DNA of 49,616 nt from Planctomycetota bacterium (GTDB lineage Bacteria; Planctomycetota; Phycisphaerae; Phycisphaerales; SM1A02). The translations under genes and the position numbers were made by a program. The stretch covers positions 1-49,616 of the forward strand of contig JADFOJ010000013.1 of the NCBI GenBank assembly GCA_022562915.1, given 5' to 3'. Below are positions 49,271 through 49,616 of this stretch, one piece after another; the first letter of the stretch is position 1, and every line of letters starts with the position of its first letter. The notes below the pieces were generated by a model. It was not told the DNA's origin and did not search any database. It worked only from the letters and a program-made list of their open reading frames with translations.

Positions 49271-49616
49271 GACGGGGCCTCCTGGTCGCGCTTGTCACCC
49301 GTCGCCGTCGAGTCGATCAGCTCCCGGGCGGCCCGATCCAGCAACTCGACCACGAAGGTGATTGGGACCCGGTAGTACTCCGATCCGGGCGGATACACGG
49401 ACGGTCGATCCGGGACCGGTCCGAGTTTGTCGAGATCAGCGTTGCCGGCCGGGGCGCCGGGGCCCCCGGATCGCGGGCGACCGATGCCGCCGTACCCAGG
49501 CACCGACCGCGGCACCGGCGGCGGCGCGGTTCCGCCACTGCGACCACTCTGACCGAAGCCTCCGCCGCCGGCTTTGCCCGGGGCGGAGCGCGGACCCTTG
49601 CCCTTGTCGCGCCGGC
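49267..49616 (-). CDS. C-terminal part of an unknown protein (gene continues past the window)
   Basis: The frame is open to the window edge and gives about 116 C-terminal residues. It is Gly/Pro/Arg-rich (GGGGFGQSGRSGGTAPPPVP), then SEYYRVPITFVVELLDRAAR. The stop overlaps the next gene by four bases, so it is the upstream member of the same three-gene operon. Too little is visible to name it. The shared low-complexity Gly/Arg linkers of all three genes are notable. Confidence 0.6.
   Translation of the reverse strand, partial: RRDKGKGPRSAPGKAGGGGFGQSGRSGGTAPPPVPRSVPGYGGIGRPRSGGPGAPAGNADLDKLGPVPDRPSVYPPGSEYYRVPITFVVELLDRAARELIDSTATGDKRDQEAPS

Overview
The window is high-GC bacterial chromosome. 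It looks like a planctomycete of the Phycisphaerae type. The main reasons are: a 23S-5S rRNA unit with its own promoter and no 16S gene upstream; secreted proteins with a dockerin-like (DGDG...DFLxLLxxWG) or PEP-CTERM-like C-terminus; two-zinc-ribbon membrane proteins; and a short murC-murB-ddl-ftsQ cluster not followed by ftsA/ftsZ. The lineage call is inferred from these traits, not from a phylogeny.

Layout. 1-5427: end of a probable pseudopilin gene, a cystathionine gamma-synthase/lyase-type enzyme, phosphoglucose isomerase, then on the minus strand a purple-acid-phosphatase-like protein and a GT9 glycosyltransferase. 5481-15358 (minus): flagellar operon flgI-flgJ-flgN-flgK-flgL-fliW-csrA-flagellin 2, then flagellin 1 with its own sigma-28-like promoter and a GGA-rich leader. 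15559-22589: membrane glycosyltransferase, zinc-ribbon membrane protein, parvulin-type isomerase and an LptF/LptG permease pair. 22668-26200: an XRE-TPR regulator with a small exported protein, divergent from a secreted cysteine-rich precursor that resembles halocin C8 precursors. 26467-31423: FG-GAP/dockerin protein and four minor-pseudopilin genes. 31513-32895: NtrC-type regulator. 32964-37280: murC, murB, ddl, ftsQ. 37305-40790: repeats, a small membrane protein, an HTH protein coupled to an orphan beta-class DNA methyltransferase, and a lipase-like hydrolase. 40887-41671: a possible small basic protein, a MITE-like element and an RRM protein. 41794-45987 (minus): 23S-5S unit, the 23S interrupted by a group I intron with a LAGLIDADG gene. 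46018-49616 (minus): three linked membrane proteins of unknown function.

How parts work together. FliW, CsrA and flagellin 1 form a likely partner-switch circuit: CsrA can bind the GGA-rich flagellin leader and FliW can titrate CsrA. The pseudopilin genes look like a tip complex of a type II secretion or type IV pilus machine whose ATPase and secretin lie elsewhere. LptF/LptG imply lipopolysaccharide-type transport and murC-murB-ddl-ftsQ imply peptidoglycan synthesis and division.

Non-coding structure is rich. A family of about 60-110 bp palindromic elements with TGGCACGGTYGA ends occurs five times between genes, and one copy supplies the C-terminus of a phosphatase gene. A perfect 60-bp inverted repeat lies at 37437-37589, with a start codon inside one arm. 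A 167-bp MITE-like element has perfect 21-bp terminal repeats. The strongest leads are the divergent XRE-TPR / cysteine-rich precursor locus, the palindromic elements, and the intron-bearing, unlinked 23S-5S operon.
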